Shown here: piece after piece, positions 1 to 8,688 of the stretch
How positions within the stretch are numbered: position 1 is the first letter of the stretch
Layout of the letters: each line of letters opens with the position of its first letter
From: Amycolatopsis alba DSM 44262
Lineage (GTDB): Bacteria > Actinomycetota > Actinomycetes > Mycobacteriales > Pseudonocardiaceae
Reading direction: 5' to 3'
Assembly: GCF_000384215.1 (NCBI RefSeq)
Contig: NZ_KB913032.1
Location: 3,613,665-3,677,664 of the forward strand
Length of the DNA: 64,000 nt
Notes under the pieces: generated by a model
Told to the model about the DNA's origin: nothing
Databases searched by the model: none
Seen by the model: only the letters and a program-made list of their open reading frames with translations
Made by a program: the position numbers and the translations under genes

Positions 1-725
1 TCGGCGGCGACGATCTTCATCACCTGGCCAGGGGTCGCCCCTGCCAACCGCAGCGCCGCCATCCGCACTTCGCGCCGGGCGGCGGTGAGCCGGGCCGAGG
101 ACGCGACGAGCACCAGGCTCGGCACGAGCAGGACGATCACGCCGACCCAGGCGAGCAGTTCGAGCATCGGGTCGGGCTTCGCCTGCTTGTTCGGGAAGCC
201 GTCCGCGGCCATCGCCGTCTTCGGCATCGACTCCGGGGTGTGGCCGACGACGGCGACCAGCTGCTCCGGGTACATCAGGGAATCGGGTCCGAGCGCGTCG
301 ACGAGTTTGCCGAACCGGTCCCCGAGCTGGGCCTGCGGTGCGGCCTGGATCAGTTTCCCGAGTTCGGGGGAAACGATCGACTCGCCGGGGCCGGGCAGCT
401 TCGGGATGCCCGGCGGCAGGCTGAGGATCGGTGAATTGCCGGTCTGGGCGATGTCGACGCGGATGATCTCGCGATCGCCCGAGTAGTCCTTGTTCGCCGC
501 CATCAGCAGCGGCGCCGGACGCTGGCTCTCCCCGGACTGGGAGTAGTAGCTGCCGATGTCCTGCCAGATCGCCCGCTGCGAGCGGGCCTGCGTGGCACCG
601 GGGAGGGAGGCCAGCAGGAGCACCAGGCTGGTCGCGACGGCGACCCCGACCGCGGTGAGGATGGCCGACGTGCGGGTCCGGCGGTCGACCCGGAGCACCC
701 GCATGGCCAGCTGGAAGCTGTTCAT
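1..725 (-). CDS. ABC transporter permease, FtsX/MacB type (N-terminal part; runs off the window)
   Basis: Only the first ~241 codons are present; the gene continues beyond position 1. The protein starts with a short cytoplasmic stretch, a first membrane helix at about residues 21-43, a large extracytoplasmic domain, and a second helix at about 190-212 followed by RREVRMAALRLAGAT, the typical start of an FtsX/MacB permease core. Its ATG overlaps by one base the TAA of the ATPase gene upstream, so the two are translationally coupled and form one exporter. The nearby divergent two-component pair suggests a role in envelope stress or antimicrobial peptide response; this is inference from context. 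Confidence 0.85.
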   Translation of the reverse strand, partial: MNSFQLAMRVLRVDRRTRTSAILTAVGVAVATSLVLLLASLPGATQARSQRAIWQDIGSYYSQSGESQRPAPLLMAANKDYSGDREIIRVDIAQTGNSPILSLPPGIPKLPGPGESIVSPELGKLIQAAPQAQLGDRFGKLVDALGPDSLMYPEQLVAVVGHTPESMPKTAMAADGFPNKQAKPDPMLELLAWVGVIVLLVPSLVLVASSARLTAARREVRMAALRLAGATPGQVMKIVAA

Positions 726-1420
726 TACGCGGCCAACCTCGTCGCGATCAGGCCGTCGCGGATGGAGACGGTGCGCGGCATGGCTTCGGCGAGTTCGCGG
801 TCGTGCGTCACGACGATCACCGCGGCGCCGCTGTCGGCGGCCGCCGCGAGCAGCGCGTCCATGGTGGCGCGGCCGGTGCGGGTGTCGAGCGCACCGGTCG
901 GCTCGTCGGCGAAGATCACCTTCGGCCGGTGCGTCAGGGCGCGGGCGATCGCGACGCGCTGCGCCTCACCACCGGAAAGCTCGCCGGGGCGGCGCTTTTC
1001 CTTGCCCGCGAGGCCGAGCTTCGCCAGCCATTCGCGGCCGGCTTCGATGGATTCCTTGCGGCCCTTGCCACCCAGCAGCGACGGCAGCGCGACGTTCTCT
1101 TCGGCGCTCAGTTCGGCGACGAGCATCCCGGACTGGAACACGAAACCGAACTCGGTGCGGCGCAGTTCGCTGCGCTTGCGCTCGTTGAGCTGGTCGACCC
1201 GCTGCCCGGCCAGGAAGATCTGCCCGGCGTCGGCGCGGAGGATCCCGGCGAGCACGTGCAGCAGGGAGGTCTTGCCCGAGCCCGAAGGCCCGACGATGGC
1301 GACCGCGTCACCCGCCTGGATGTCGATGTCGATCCCGGCCAGCGCGTGCTGCGTGCCGTATCGCTTCACCAGCCCACGTCCGGAAAGAACCGGCTGCCCT
1401 GTCCACTGTGGATCTACCAC
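725..1420 (-). CDS. ABC transporter ATP-binding protein (LolD/MacB-like)
   Basis: A 231-residue nucleotide-binding protein. Walker A is GPSGSGKTS near residue 45, the signature is LSGGEAQRV, Walker B is VIFADEPTGALD, and the switch His is in VVTHD. This arrangement is typical of ATPases that partner FtsX-type permeases (MacB, LolD, BceA). The GTG start at 1420 follows GGGAG at a good distance. It is cotranscribed with the permease to its left and divergent from the sensor kinase, so it probably provides energy for export or for resistance to a cell-envelope-active compound. The substrate cannot be told from sequence. Confidence 0.93.
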   Translation of the reverse strand: MVDPQWTGQPVLSGRGLVKRYGTQHALAGIDIDIQAGDAVAIVGPSGSGKTSLLHVLAGILRADAGQIFLAGQRVDQLNERKRSELRRTEFGFVFQSGMLVAELSAEENVALPSLLGGKGRKESIEAGREWLAKLGLAGKEKRRPGELSGGEAQRVAIARALTHRPKVIFADEPTGALDTRTGRATMDALLAAAADSGAAVIVVTHDRELAEAMPRTVSIRDGLIATRLAA

Positions 1421-1526
1421 CGTGATTCTCCCTAGTCAGTCACTTGTGTTCCGCTTCGGGGAAGAGCTTCGCGGTGAACCACCTGTGTCCACTTCGGGCA
1501 GACGGCCAGTGCTGATCTCGCCCGCA

Positions 1527-1542
1527 TCGGCCGATCGGCCGA
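1527..1542. promoter_or_regulatory. 16-bp perfect palindrome in the ABC/two-component divergent gap
   Basis: TCGGCCGATCGGCCGA is its own reverse complement and lies in the 180-bp gap between the leftward ABC operon and the rightward kinase gene. It could be the site of the neighbouring LuxR-type response regulator. In such GC-rich DNA a palindrome may also arise by chance. Confidence 0.35.
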
Positions 1543-1600
1543 CCCGGCTCGGGCCGGTCGGCCAAGGTGCGGACGGCGGTGGATCCTCTACCGTCACGGT

Positions 1601-3373
1601 GTGACAGCAGGGCCATCCCAGAGCAAGTTCTACGCACGGGCGAGCGCGCTCGCGCGCCGCATCGGCATGCCCGCGGTGGTCCTGCTGGCCGCGTTCGCGT
1701 TCGACCTGGCGTTCATCACCGACGCCGCGTTCGACGACGCCGGCCCCAAGGTCATCGACCTCCTGCTGTTCCCCGGCATCTTTGGGATGGTGTTCTGCGC
1801 GCTCTGGGCGCAGAAACGTGCCGCCGTCGCCGCCGTCGCGGCTTCGGTCGTGCTGGTGGCCTACACGCTGGTCGTCCGGTATCTCAACATCCCGACCTAT
1901 TCGAGTGTGCTCGCGAACCTGTCCATCACCGAGGTGGTGGCGGGGGTGGAGATCCTGTTCTACGCCGCGCGCCGGACGCGGCCGGGTGTCGCGTTCGCGG
2001 TGATCTCCGGTCTGGTGCTGGCGACGCTGACCGCGGTGTCCGGCCGGTACATGGACGGCATGTCCGGCGGCACCATGGCGCAGGCGATGCTGTTCGGGGG
2101 CATCCTGCTGGGCGGCACGCTGGTCTTCGCGATTCCCGGACGCGACCGCATGACGAATCCGAGAAGCTACGAGAAGCTGCAGAAGCTCAACAAGCTGGTG
2201 ATGGGCCAGTGGCCGCTCATCGGCATGCTGAGCATCGCGCTGATCCTGGAATTCGGCTTCACCTACGCCAGCCGGGCGCACGGCCTGCCCCTCCTGGTCT
2301 GCTCGATCGTCGCCGCGATCATCGCGATCGCGGCGCCGCGGCGACCGGCCGACGCGATGGTCGCGCTCACCGCGGTCATGCTGCTTTCGGCGCTGGTGAC
2401 CCCGTTTCTCCGGCTCCGCTACGACTACCCGACTCCAGGAGGGGTGCCGGGGACACAGGTCGTCGCGGGGATGGGGCTGGTCGTCACCCTGGTCCGCGCG
2501 GTCGGGCTGAGCAAGGCCACGCCCCGTATCGCCGCGTTGTCCGCGGTGGTGGCGGGCGCCTGCATTCTCAACACTCAACGGCCGACTCCGCAGCTCATGA
2601 CCGAGCCGGACGACATCGCCGGGTTCGCGGTCGTCGGGGTGCTGCTGCTCGGTATCTCGGTGGCGGTCGGCCTGGCGCTGCGGTCGCGGGATTCGGAGCG
2701 GACGCAGGTCATCCAGTCGGCGATCAGCGACGCGCAGACATCGGAGCGGATGGCGCTGGCGCGGGAACTGCACGACGTCGTCGCGCACCATGTCACCGGG
2801 ATCGTCGTGCAGGCGCAGGCGGCGAAGATGATGGGCGAGAAGAATCCGCAGGTCGCGGTCGAGGCGATGGGCCGGATCGAGGACGCCGGGGTGGAGGCGC
2901 TCGCGGCGATGCGGCGGCTCGTGCGGAGCATGCGCGGCGACGCGCCCGCCGGGAGCAGCGAGTTCAGCGAGCAGGCCACCACCGATCTCGCCGCGGACCT
3001 GCGGTCGCTGATCGAACGGTCGAACCACGGCGTGAAGACGTCGATGAAACTCGAACTGCCGTCGAACGTGCCGCACGAGGTCGGGCGGTCGGCGTTGCGG
3101 CTGGTGCAGGAGTCGCTGACGAACATCGGCAAGCACGCGTCCGGCGCGAAGGAGGCGCTGGTCATCGCCGAGGTGACCGGGAGCGAACTGCACCTCCAGG
3201 TGACCGACGACGGACGCGAGCCCCAGGGCCGTCCGGCAGGCGGGTCGGGCGGCTACGGTCTGATCGGCATGCGCGAACGGGTCGCCCTGCTGCACGGCCG
3301 GCTCTCCGCCGGGCGGGCGCCGGGCGGCGGATGGCGCGTCGAAGCGTGGCTACCACTTGAAGGAGAAGAGTGA
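1601..3373 (+). CDS. Two-component sensor histidine kinase, HisKA_3 (NarL/LiaS) family
   Basis: A 590-residue membrane kinase. The first ~370 residues carry about ten hydrophobic segments, far more than the usual sensing region of LiaS-like kinases. They are followed by the dimerisation/phosphoacceptor segment ERMALARELHDVVAHHVTG with the phosphorylated His at residue 391, and a HATPase_c domain whose G box is seen in GGSGGYGLIGMRERV. The start is GTG at 1601. The last four bases overlap the start of the response regulator gene (GTGA), so the two are made together. The signal may be membrane damage, given the exporter next door; this is inference. Confidence 0.93.
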   Translation: MTAGPSQSKFYARASALARRIGMPAVVLLAAFAFDLAFITDAAFDDAGPKVIDLLLFPGIFGMVFCALWAQKRAAVAAVAASVVLVAYTLVVRYLNIPTYSSVLANLSITEVVAGVEILFYAARRTRPGVAFAVISGLVLATLTAVSGRYMDGMSGGTMAQAMLFGGILLGGTLVFAIPGRDRMTNPRSYEKLQKLNKLVMGQWPLIGMLSIALILEFGFTYASRAHGLPLLVCSIVAAIIAIAAPRRPADAMVALTAVMLLSALVTPFLRLRYDYPTPGGVPGTQVVAGMGLVVTLVRAVGLSKATPRIAALSAVVAGACILNTQRPTPQLMTEPDDIAGFAVVGVLLLGISVAVGLALRSRDSERTQVIQSAISDAQTSERMALARELHDVVAHHVTGIVVQAQAAKMMGEKNPQVAVEAMGRIEDAGVEALAAMRRLVRSMRGDAPAGSSEFSEQATTDLAADLRSLIERSNHGVKTSMKLELPSNVPHEVGRSALRLVQESLTNIGKHASGAKEALVIAEVTGSELHLQVTDDGREPQGRPAGGSGGYGLIGMRERVALLHGRLSAGRAPGGGWRVEAWLPLEGEE

Positions 3374-4020
3374 TCCGGGTATTGATCGCCGACGACCAGG
3401 ACATGGTGCGGATCGGCTTCCGGATGATCCTGGACGCGCAGGACGACATCGAGGTGGTCGCCGACGTGCCGGACGGTGTCTCGGCGGTCGCGAAGGCGCG
3501 CGAACTGCGGCCGGACGTCTGCCTGCTGGACATCCGCATGCCGGGCATCGACGGGCTCGAGGTCACCAAGCAGCTGGCGGGCCCGGATGTGGTCGATCCG
3601 CTGAAGGTGGTGGTGGTCACGACGTTCGATCTGGACGAGTACGTGCACACCGCGCTGCGGAACGGCGCGAGCGGGTTCCTGTTGAAGGACGCCGGTCCGG
3701 CGCTGCTGATCGAGGCGGTGCGCGCGGCCGCACGCGGGGACGCGCTGGTTTCGCCGCAGATCACCGTCCGGCTGTTGAAGCATTTCGACGGCGGCACGGT
3801 GAAACGCGAGGTCATTCCGCCTTCGGAGCCGCTGACCGCGCGGGAACTGGACGTGGTCAAGGCGGCCGCGAAGGGGCTGACGAACACCGAGATCGGGGCC
3901 GAGCTGTTCCTGTCGCTGTCGACGGTGAAGACGCATCTGGCGTCGGTGCAGGGCAAGGTCGGTGCGCGGAACCGGGTGGAGATCGCGGCGTGGGCGTGGC
4001 GTAGCGGCGTCGTCGACTGA
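3370..4020 (+). CDS. Response regulator, NarL/FixJ family with LuxR-type HTH
   Basis: A 216-residue regulator. The receiver domain has the acidic pocket IADDQD near the N-terminus, the phosphoacceptor Asp54 in LLDIRMPG, the conserved Thr in VVTTFD and Lys in FLLKD. The C-terminal DNA-binding domain begins at LTARELDVVKAAAKG and contains LSLSTVKTHLASV, the LuxR recognition helix. It starts with GTG inside the 3' end of the kinase gene. It probably controls the divergent ABC exporter; the palindrome at 1527-1542 is a candidate target. Confidence 0.94.
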   Translation: MIRVLIADDQDMVRIGFRMILDAQDDIEVVADVPDGVSAVAKARELRPDVCLLDIRMPGIDGLEVTKQLAGPDVVDPLKVVVVTTFDLDEYVHTALRNGASGFLLKDAGPALLIEAVRAAARGDALVSPQITVRLLKHFDGGTVKREVIPPSEPLTARELDVVKAAAKGLTNTEIGAELFLSLSTVKTHLASVQGKVGARNRVEIAAWAWRSGVVD

Positions 4021-4036
4021 AAGTAAGCTCTCGGTT

Positions 4037-5344
4037 ATGCAACGCCGTTTCCACGCTCCTGTCGTTCTCCCCGCCGACCCTGCTTGCTCGTTGCTGCGTG
4101 ACGCCGTGGTCGACGTGGACGAGGCGGGGCGTGTCACCCATGTCGGTCCCGCCTCCGAGGCTCCCGAAACGTCCGCTCCCGTGACCCGGTTGAGTGGTCT
4201 TCTCCTGCCCGGTCTGGTCAACGCGCACGCGCACAGCCCGATGACGCTGCTGCGCGGGATGGGCGGCGACCTGCCGCTGCTGCGGTGGCTGACCGAGATC
4301 ATCTGGCCGGCCGAAGCGAAGCTGAAGCCCGCCGACATCCGCACCGGCATGGTGCTGGGCTCGGTCGAGATGCTGCGGCACGGTGTGACGACCAGCGCGG
4401 AGATGTACTTCGAAGGCGAACAGCTCGCCGACGCGGTGCTCACCACCGGTGGCCGCGTGATCCTGGCCCCGCCGGTCATGGAACTGCCGGGGATGGATTG
4501 GCGCGCGATGCTGAAGGGCATCGAACGCTGGATCGACACCGACGGTCTGCGGTTCGGCCCCGGTGAGCGGATCGAGGTCGGCTACGGGCCGCACTCGGCG
4601 TACATGCTGAACGAAGAGGCACTGCGCGCGACCGCGGAATCGGCCGCCGAGCGCGGCGCGCTGGTGCAGATCCACGTGGCCGAGGCGGCGCTCGAGGACG
4701 TCAAGCAGCGGGAAGTGCACGGCTCGGTGCCCGCGCTGCTGGAGAAGGTCGGGATGCTGCGGGGCCGGACGCTGGCCGCGCACGCCATCCACCTGTCCGA
4801 CGAGGACATCGCGCTGTTCGCGGCGCGCGGGGTCGGGATGGCGCACTGCCCCGGCTCGAACGCGAAGCTCGCTTCGGGCATCGCGCGGGTCACGGACCTG
4901 CGGAAAGCGGGTGTCGCCGTCGGGCTCGGCACGGACGGCCCGGCGTCGAACGACGACATCGACCTGTGGGAGGAACTACAGCTCTCGGCGATGTTCGCGC
5001 GGCTCGCGACCGGCGACTCGACCGTGCTGACCGCGGCCGACGCCTTCCTGCTCGGCACCCGCGGCGGCGCCGACGCACTCGGCCGGACCGACATCGGCGC
5101 GCTGGAACCCGGCCGGTGGGCGGACATGGTGCACGTCGACCTCGATGACCCGGCCTTCGCGGCGGGCCTCGACGTCCCGGACGAGCAGTTGCTCTCGAAC
5201 CTGGTGTGGGCCGCGGGCTCCCGCCGAGTGCGCGACGTGTGGGTGGCGGGCGAACAGGTCGTCGGCGACGGCGAATCCCTGCGAGTGGACCGCGCGAAAG
5301 TACAGGCCGAAGTCGCCGAAACCTCGGCGCGGCTGCGCTCTTGA
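4037..5344 (+). CDS. Amidohydrolase, cytosine deaminase/SAH deaminase-like
   Basis: A 435-residue metal-dependent hydrolase of the amidohydrolase superfamily. Metal-binding H64 and H66 are in VNAHAHSP; further ligands fit IHVAE and the Asp of LGTDGPASND; HCPGSNAKLASG is typical of the TrzN/SAH-MTA deaminase subgroup. This group deaminates methylthioadenosine, S-adenosylhomocysteine or related purines and triazines, but the exact substrate is unknown. The reading frame is open further upstream into the regulator gene; ATG at 4037 gives a normal N-terminus. No clear Shine-Dalgarno sequence precedes it. Confidence 0.88.
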   Translation: MQRRFHAPVVLPADPACSLLRDAVVDVDEAGRVTHVGPASEAPETSAPVTRLSGLLLPGLVNAHAHSPMTLLRGMGGDLPLLRWLTEIIWPAEAKLKPADIRTGMVLGSVEMLRHGVTTSAEMYFEGEQLADAVLTTGGRVILAPPVMELPGMDWRAMLKGIERWIDTDGLRFGPGERIEVGYGPHSAYMLNEEALRATAESAAERGALVQIHVAEAALEDVKQREVHGSVPALLEKVGMLRGRTLAAHAIHLSDEDIALFAARGVGMAHCPGSNAKLASGIARVTDLRKAGVAVGLGTDGPASNDDIDLWEELQLSAMFARLATGDSTVLTAADAFLLGTRGGADALGRTDIGALEPGRWADMVHVDLDDPAFAAGLDVPDEQLLSNLVWAAGSRRVRDVWVAGEQVVGDGESLRVDRAKVQAEVAETSARLRS

Positions 5345-5372
5345 GAGGGATGAGGTCTCGAGCACCACGCTG

Positions 5373-5389
5373 GAGACGTTGAGCGTCTC
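5373..5389. terminator. Possible weak bidirectional terminator
   Basis: GAGACG-TTGAG-CGTCTC forms a 6-bp stem in the short gap between the converging amidohydrolase and SDR genes. There is no T-tract and the stem is short, so this is only a candidate. Confidence 0.35.
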
Positions 5390-5424
5390 AGGCGAGGCGC
5401 ACGAGACACTCGATCCCCTCGGGG

Positions 5425-6120
5425 TCAGACCAGGCCGCGGGGCCGGAGGGTCACGTCGGTCGGGTGCGCGTCACCGGTGGCGGAGACCGCGGCCAGCACG
5501 GCGGCCGCGACGGACTCGGGGCGCAGGAACCGTTCCGGCTCGTACGAGCGGCCCTCGTCGGCGATGATCGCCTGCTGCATTTCGGTGTCCGTGCGGCCGG
5601 GGTAGATCGACGTCACCCGCAGCGCGGATTCCTCTTCCCGCAGCGCGTCGGCGAAAGCACGGACGGCGAACTTGCTCGCCGCGTAGGGCCCCCAGCCCGC
5701 ACGCGCGTTCTGTCCGGCACCCGAGTTGATCACGACCACGTGCCCCTTCGCGGCGCGAAGCGCGGGCAGCAGTTGCCTGGTCAAGGTGACGACGGCGAGC
5801 ACGTTGACCTCGAAGTTCGCCCGCCAGTCGGCGTCGGTGGCGGTCTCGACCGTGCCGAGCCGCGCGACACCCGCCGAGTGCACCAGTACGTCCAGTTCGC
5901 CGAACTCGGCGGTCGCCGCTTCCAGCGCCTCGGCATCGGTCAGTTCGACCGGCCACGCCCTGGCACCGGGCAGCGTGCCCGCCAGTTCGCCGAGCGCGTC
6001 GGCGTCGCGACCGCCGAGCAGCAACCGGTGGGTGGGGGCGAGCGCGCGGGCGACCGCGGCACCGATACCGCGGGTGGCGCCGGTAACGAGAGCGAGGGGA
6101 AGATCAGCCATGGCCGCCAC
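5425..6120 (-). CDS. Short-chain dehydrogenase/reductase (SDR)
   Basis: A classical SDR of up to 231 residues. The Rossmann NAD(P) motif TGATRGIG is at residues 13-20, VHSAG corresponds to the NNAG motif, and the catalytic Ser and Tyr/Lys fall in VINSGAG and YAASKFA. The R after the second T of the glycine motif and a downstream GGRD suggest NADPH preference. Two starts are possible: ATG at 6120 or the internal ATG at 6111 (MADLPLA). The five-copy 21-bp repeat lies directly upstream, so it may be part of its control region. The substrate is unknown. Confidence 0.9.
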   Translation of the reverse strand: MAAMADLPLALVTGATRGIGAAVARALAPTHRLLLGGRDADALGELAGTLPGARAWPVELTDAEALEAATAEFGELDVLVHSAGVARLGTVETATDADWRANFEVNVLAVVTLTRQLLPALRAAKGHVVVINSGAGQNARAGWGPYAASKFAVRAFADALREEESALRVTSIYPGRTDTEMQQAIIADEGRSYEPERFLRPESVAAAVLAAVSATGDAHPTDVTLRPRGLV

Positions 6121-6133
6121 GCTAGTACGGCGG

Positions 6134-6238
6134 TCTCGCGTGCTCGAAAGCGTATCTCGCGTGATCAGAGAGCGATCTCGCGTGATCAGAGACGGAACTC
6201 GCGTGATTGAAGGGCGATCTCGCGTGATTGGACGGACG
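6134..6238. repeat. Five tandem copies of a 21-bp repeat (TCTCGCGTGATC-type)
   Basis: Copies start at 6134, 6155, 6176, 6197 and 6218, an exact 21-bp period. Each begins with (T/A)CTCGCGTG followed by CTC, ATC or ATT and a purine-rich tail. Copies 2-5 share CTCGCGTGAT. The array fills the gap between the 5' end of the SDR gene and the 3' end of the AftB-like gene. The 21-bp period is two helical turns, which would place repeated binding sites on one DNA face. Confidence 0.85.
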
Positions 6239-6255
6239 ACACATCGCGGGGCTGG

Positions 6256-7983
6256 TCAGGGGGCGCACGAGACCGGCGGGGCAGCCGCCCGCGGGAACCG
6301 CACGGAGCCGCGCGTGAACGACCCGATGAGGTTGTCCGTGAATCGACCCGCCGTCAGCGGATCCCGGACCGACGCGTCGATCGCCACGAGCGCCGGGCAG
6401 TCGAGCGCCGCTCGCGCGGCGGCGACGTCGGCAGGGCGGGCCGGACCGCCCTCGGCGATCGGAAGCCGCGCCGAATTCGCCAGCTCCCACACCGGGGGCA
6501 GCCATTTCTGATGTCCGGGCCTGCCGTCGGGAAGCGCCGTCGAATGCGCGGCGAACGGGTTGGCGAGGCCGTAACCGTCACGCAGCCGCATGTCGAGCGG
6601 GATCAGCAGGCCGAGAGCGCCCATGCTGTCCGCGGCGACGGTCACGTACGGCCGGTCCGTCGGGTACGCGTACCAGCGCCTGGTCGCGTAGTCCTGGATC
6701 AGCACCGCCGGGCCGTCCACCCCGCGGATGGCGTCCAGCGTCGACGGCATCACCGGATGGTCGGCGTAGTCCTCGGCCAGGATCGGATGTTCGTGCCCCG
6801 TCGACCGCGACCAGTAGGACCGTTCGTCGGTGACGCCGACGGCACGCGGCGCGGCGGAGTACGGCGGCCGAAGCGACCCGGCGGCCACGAACGCCCAGAT
6901 CCCGACGCCCACCAGAAACACCGTGGTCAGCCTCGTCACCGGCAGGGCCAGCACCGGAAGCAGCAGGCAGAACAGCGCCGGAAGCAGCATGCGCCCGTGC
7001 ATGAAATCCCCGCCGACCCTGATCACGTACAACGCGAGCAGGACCGCACCGGCGACCGGGACCGCGGTGAGCACCACGAACGTCTTGTCCACAGTGGACG
7101 CGACGGTGACGGCGGCCGCCGCGAGCAACAGCAGCGGGAGCCAGAGCCAGTACGGCTGGACGAGATCGACCAGGTACACCCAACCACGCGCCCAATTCGC
7201 TTCCGACGCCTCTTTGACCAAGGCGGTGTTCGGGGTCAGCAGCCCGTAGTAGCCCATCCGGAACACCTGATAGGCCAACGGGAGTGCGGCCGCCACGGCC
7301 AGCAGGCCCACCGCGCGACGAAATCCCGGCCGCGAAAGCACGAGCAGCGCCACGAGGGCGACCGCGCTGAAGAGCGCGAGATCCGGCCGCACCAACGGCC
7401 CCAGCCCGGCGACCATGGCGACCGGCCAGGTACGCAGTTTGTCCATTGTGGACATACGGCGGACGAGCAGCCACCAGGTGACGCCCAGCCACAGCGTGAT
7501 CAGGCCGGTCTCCAGCCCGGACGTCGCGAAGTCGCGGAACGGCGGCAGCGCGCAGACCACCAGCGCCCCGGCGGGCGCGAGCCCGTGGAACGCCAGCGGC
7601 TGGTAGAGCCGCCGGGCGCCGTCCAGGCCGAAGAACAGTCCCGCGACCGAGAAGACCAGTCCGGTGACCACGGAAACCCACTCCAGCGGCACCCCAGGGA
7701 CCAGCCCGAGGACACTCAGCACGGCCGTCCACAAAGGACTGGTGTTGGTCTCGACCCGTTCGCCGATGTTGAACACCGGCCCGTTGCCCGCGAGGATCTG
7801 GCGGACCGTCCGCAGCACGATCAGCCCGTCGTCACTCATCCAGCGGCGGCGCCAGGCGAGATCGGCGTAGACCATCAGCACCAGGCCGAACCCGAACCAC
7901 GTCCAGGTCGACGGTCGCCGGAACCAGGCGCGCGAAGGCCAGCCGGACGTGTTCTCGCCCGTGGTCGTGTTCGTCTGCGTCAT
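6256..7983 (-). CDS. Polytopic membrane glycosyltransferase, GT-C, AftB/ZomB-like
   Basis: A 575-residue membrane protein with about ten hydrophobic segments and a hydrophilic C-terminal domain of ~180 residues. Near the N-terminus WMSDDGLIVLRTVRQILAG, followed by NGPVFNIGERVETNTSPLW, matches the pattern I remember for the mycobacterial terminal arabinofuranosyltransferase AftB (paired acidic DD after the first helix, then GNGPVxNxGERV). Such enzymes use polyprenyl-phosphate sugars on the outer face of the membrane. A role in arabinan or another wall glycan is inferred. The preceding methyltransferase gene is only ~50 bp away, so cotranscription is possible. Confidence 0.75.
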   Translation of the reverse strand: MTQTNTTTGENTSGWPSRAWFRRPSTWTWFGFGLVLMVYADLAWRRRWMSDDGLIVLRTVRQILAGNGPVFNIGERVETNTSPLWTAVLSVLGLVPGVPLEWVSVVTGLVFSVAGLFFGLDGARRLYQPLAFHGLAPAGALVVCALPPFRDFATSGLETGLITLWLGVTWWLLVRRMSTMDKLRTWPVAMVAGLGPLVRPDLALFSAVALVALLVLSRPGFRRAVGLLAVAAALPLAYQVFRMGYYGLLTPNTALVKEASEANWARGWVYLVDLVQPYWLWLPLLLLAAAAVTVASTVDKTFVVLTAVPVAGAVLLALYVIRVGGDFMHGRMLLPALFCLLLPVLALPVTRLTTVFLVGVGIWAFVAAGSLRPPYSAAPRAVGVTDERSYWSRSTGHEHPILAEDYADHPVMPSTLDAIRGVDGPAVLIQDYATRRWYAYPTDRPYVTVAADSMGALGLLIPLDMRLRDGYGLANPFAAHSTALPDGRPGHQKWLPPVWELANSARLPIAEGGPARPADVAAARAALDCPALVAIDASVRDPLTAGRFTDNLIGSFTRGSVRFPRAAAPPVSCAP

Positions 7984-8036
7984 GGCTCCGCCCGGCTCGG
8001 TTGCGTGCGAAGGAGATCAGGCCCGCGGGCAGCGAG

Positions 8037-8681
8037 TCAAACCGCGCGGGCGGACAGACAGGACTGTGGTCGCTTCCTCCCTTCCATGGCCAGCCGCGCG
8101 GTGACCTCGAACCCGGCCTGGCCCAGCAGCTCGGCGATCCTGCCGGGCTCCAGCAGGTACGCGTCGTAAGTGACCGGGTGGCCGTACGCCGTCTCCGGGC
8201 TCAGCCGCTCGTCGCCGACGTGGAATCCGATCAGCAGGCGACCACCGGGCGCGAGCGTGCGGCGGAACTCCGCGAACACCGACGGCAGCACCTCGGGCGG
8301 CAGATGGAAGATCGACCACCAGGCGACGAGGCCGCCCAGCTCGCCGTCCGGGAAGTCGAGAGCGGTCATCGAGCCGACGGAGAACCGCAGGTCAGGGTAC
8401 TGACGGCGGGCGATCTCGACCATTTTCGGCGACAGGTCGACACCGGCGACGTCGAGGCCGAGCGACGCCAGATGGGCGGTGACGTGCCCTGGGCCACAGC
8501 CGACGTCGACGACCGGGCCGCTCACCTGCTCGGCGAACGCGGCCAGCATCGCGCGGCTGATCGGCTCCTGGTCGAAGAGCTGTCCGACCCGCACCGCGTA
8601 GTCCTCGGCGACGGTGTCGTAGGAGTCTCGGGTGGCGTCGAGATGTGAGGTGGTCACGGTGGCGACGCTAGCGCCACCCAC
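8037..8681 (-). CDS. Class I SAM-dependent methyltransferase
   Basis: Up to 214 residues. Motif I is VVDVGCGPGHVTAHLA, followed by the acidic end of strand 2 in VAGVDLSPKMVEIAR and the post-I region SMTALDFPDGEL, as in Methyltransf_11/25 proteins. A start at the GTG of VTTSHLDATRDSYD (8657) is also plausible because the conserved sequence begins there. The gene is 7-31 bp downstream of the SdrD-like gene and upstream of the AftB-like gene, all on the same strand. The acceptor substrate cannot be predicted. Confidence 0.85.
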   Translation of the reverse strand: MGGASVATVTTSHLDATRDSYDTVAEDYAVRVGQLFDQEPISRAMLAAFAEQVSGPVVDVGCGPGHVTAHLASLGLDVAGVDLSPKMVEIARRQYPDLRFSVGSMTALDFPDGELGGLVAWWSIFHLPPEVLPSVFAEFRRTLAPGGRLLIGFHVGDERLSPETAYGHPVTYDAYLLEPGRIAELLGQAGFEVTARLAMEGRKRPQSCLSARAV

Positions 8682-8688
8682 CGACAGT

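Noticed and set aside
1436..3295. 619-codon open frame on the minus strand
   Set aside because: Antisense to the sensor kinase; His/Arg/Asp-rich composition typical of frame shadows.
6134..6238. CRISPR array
   Set aside because: The 21-bp copies follow each other without unique spacers and no cas gene is nearby.
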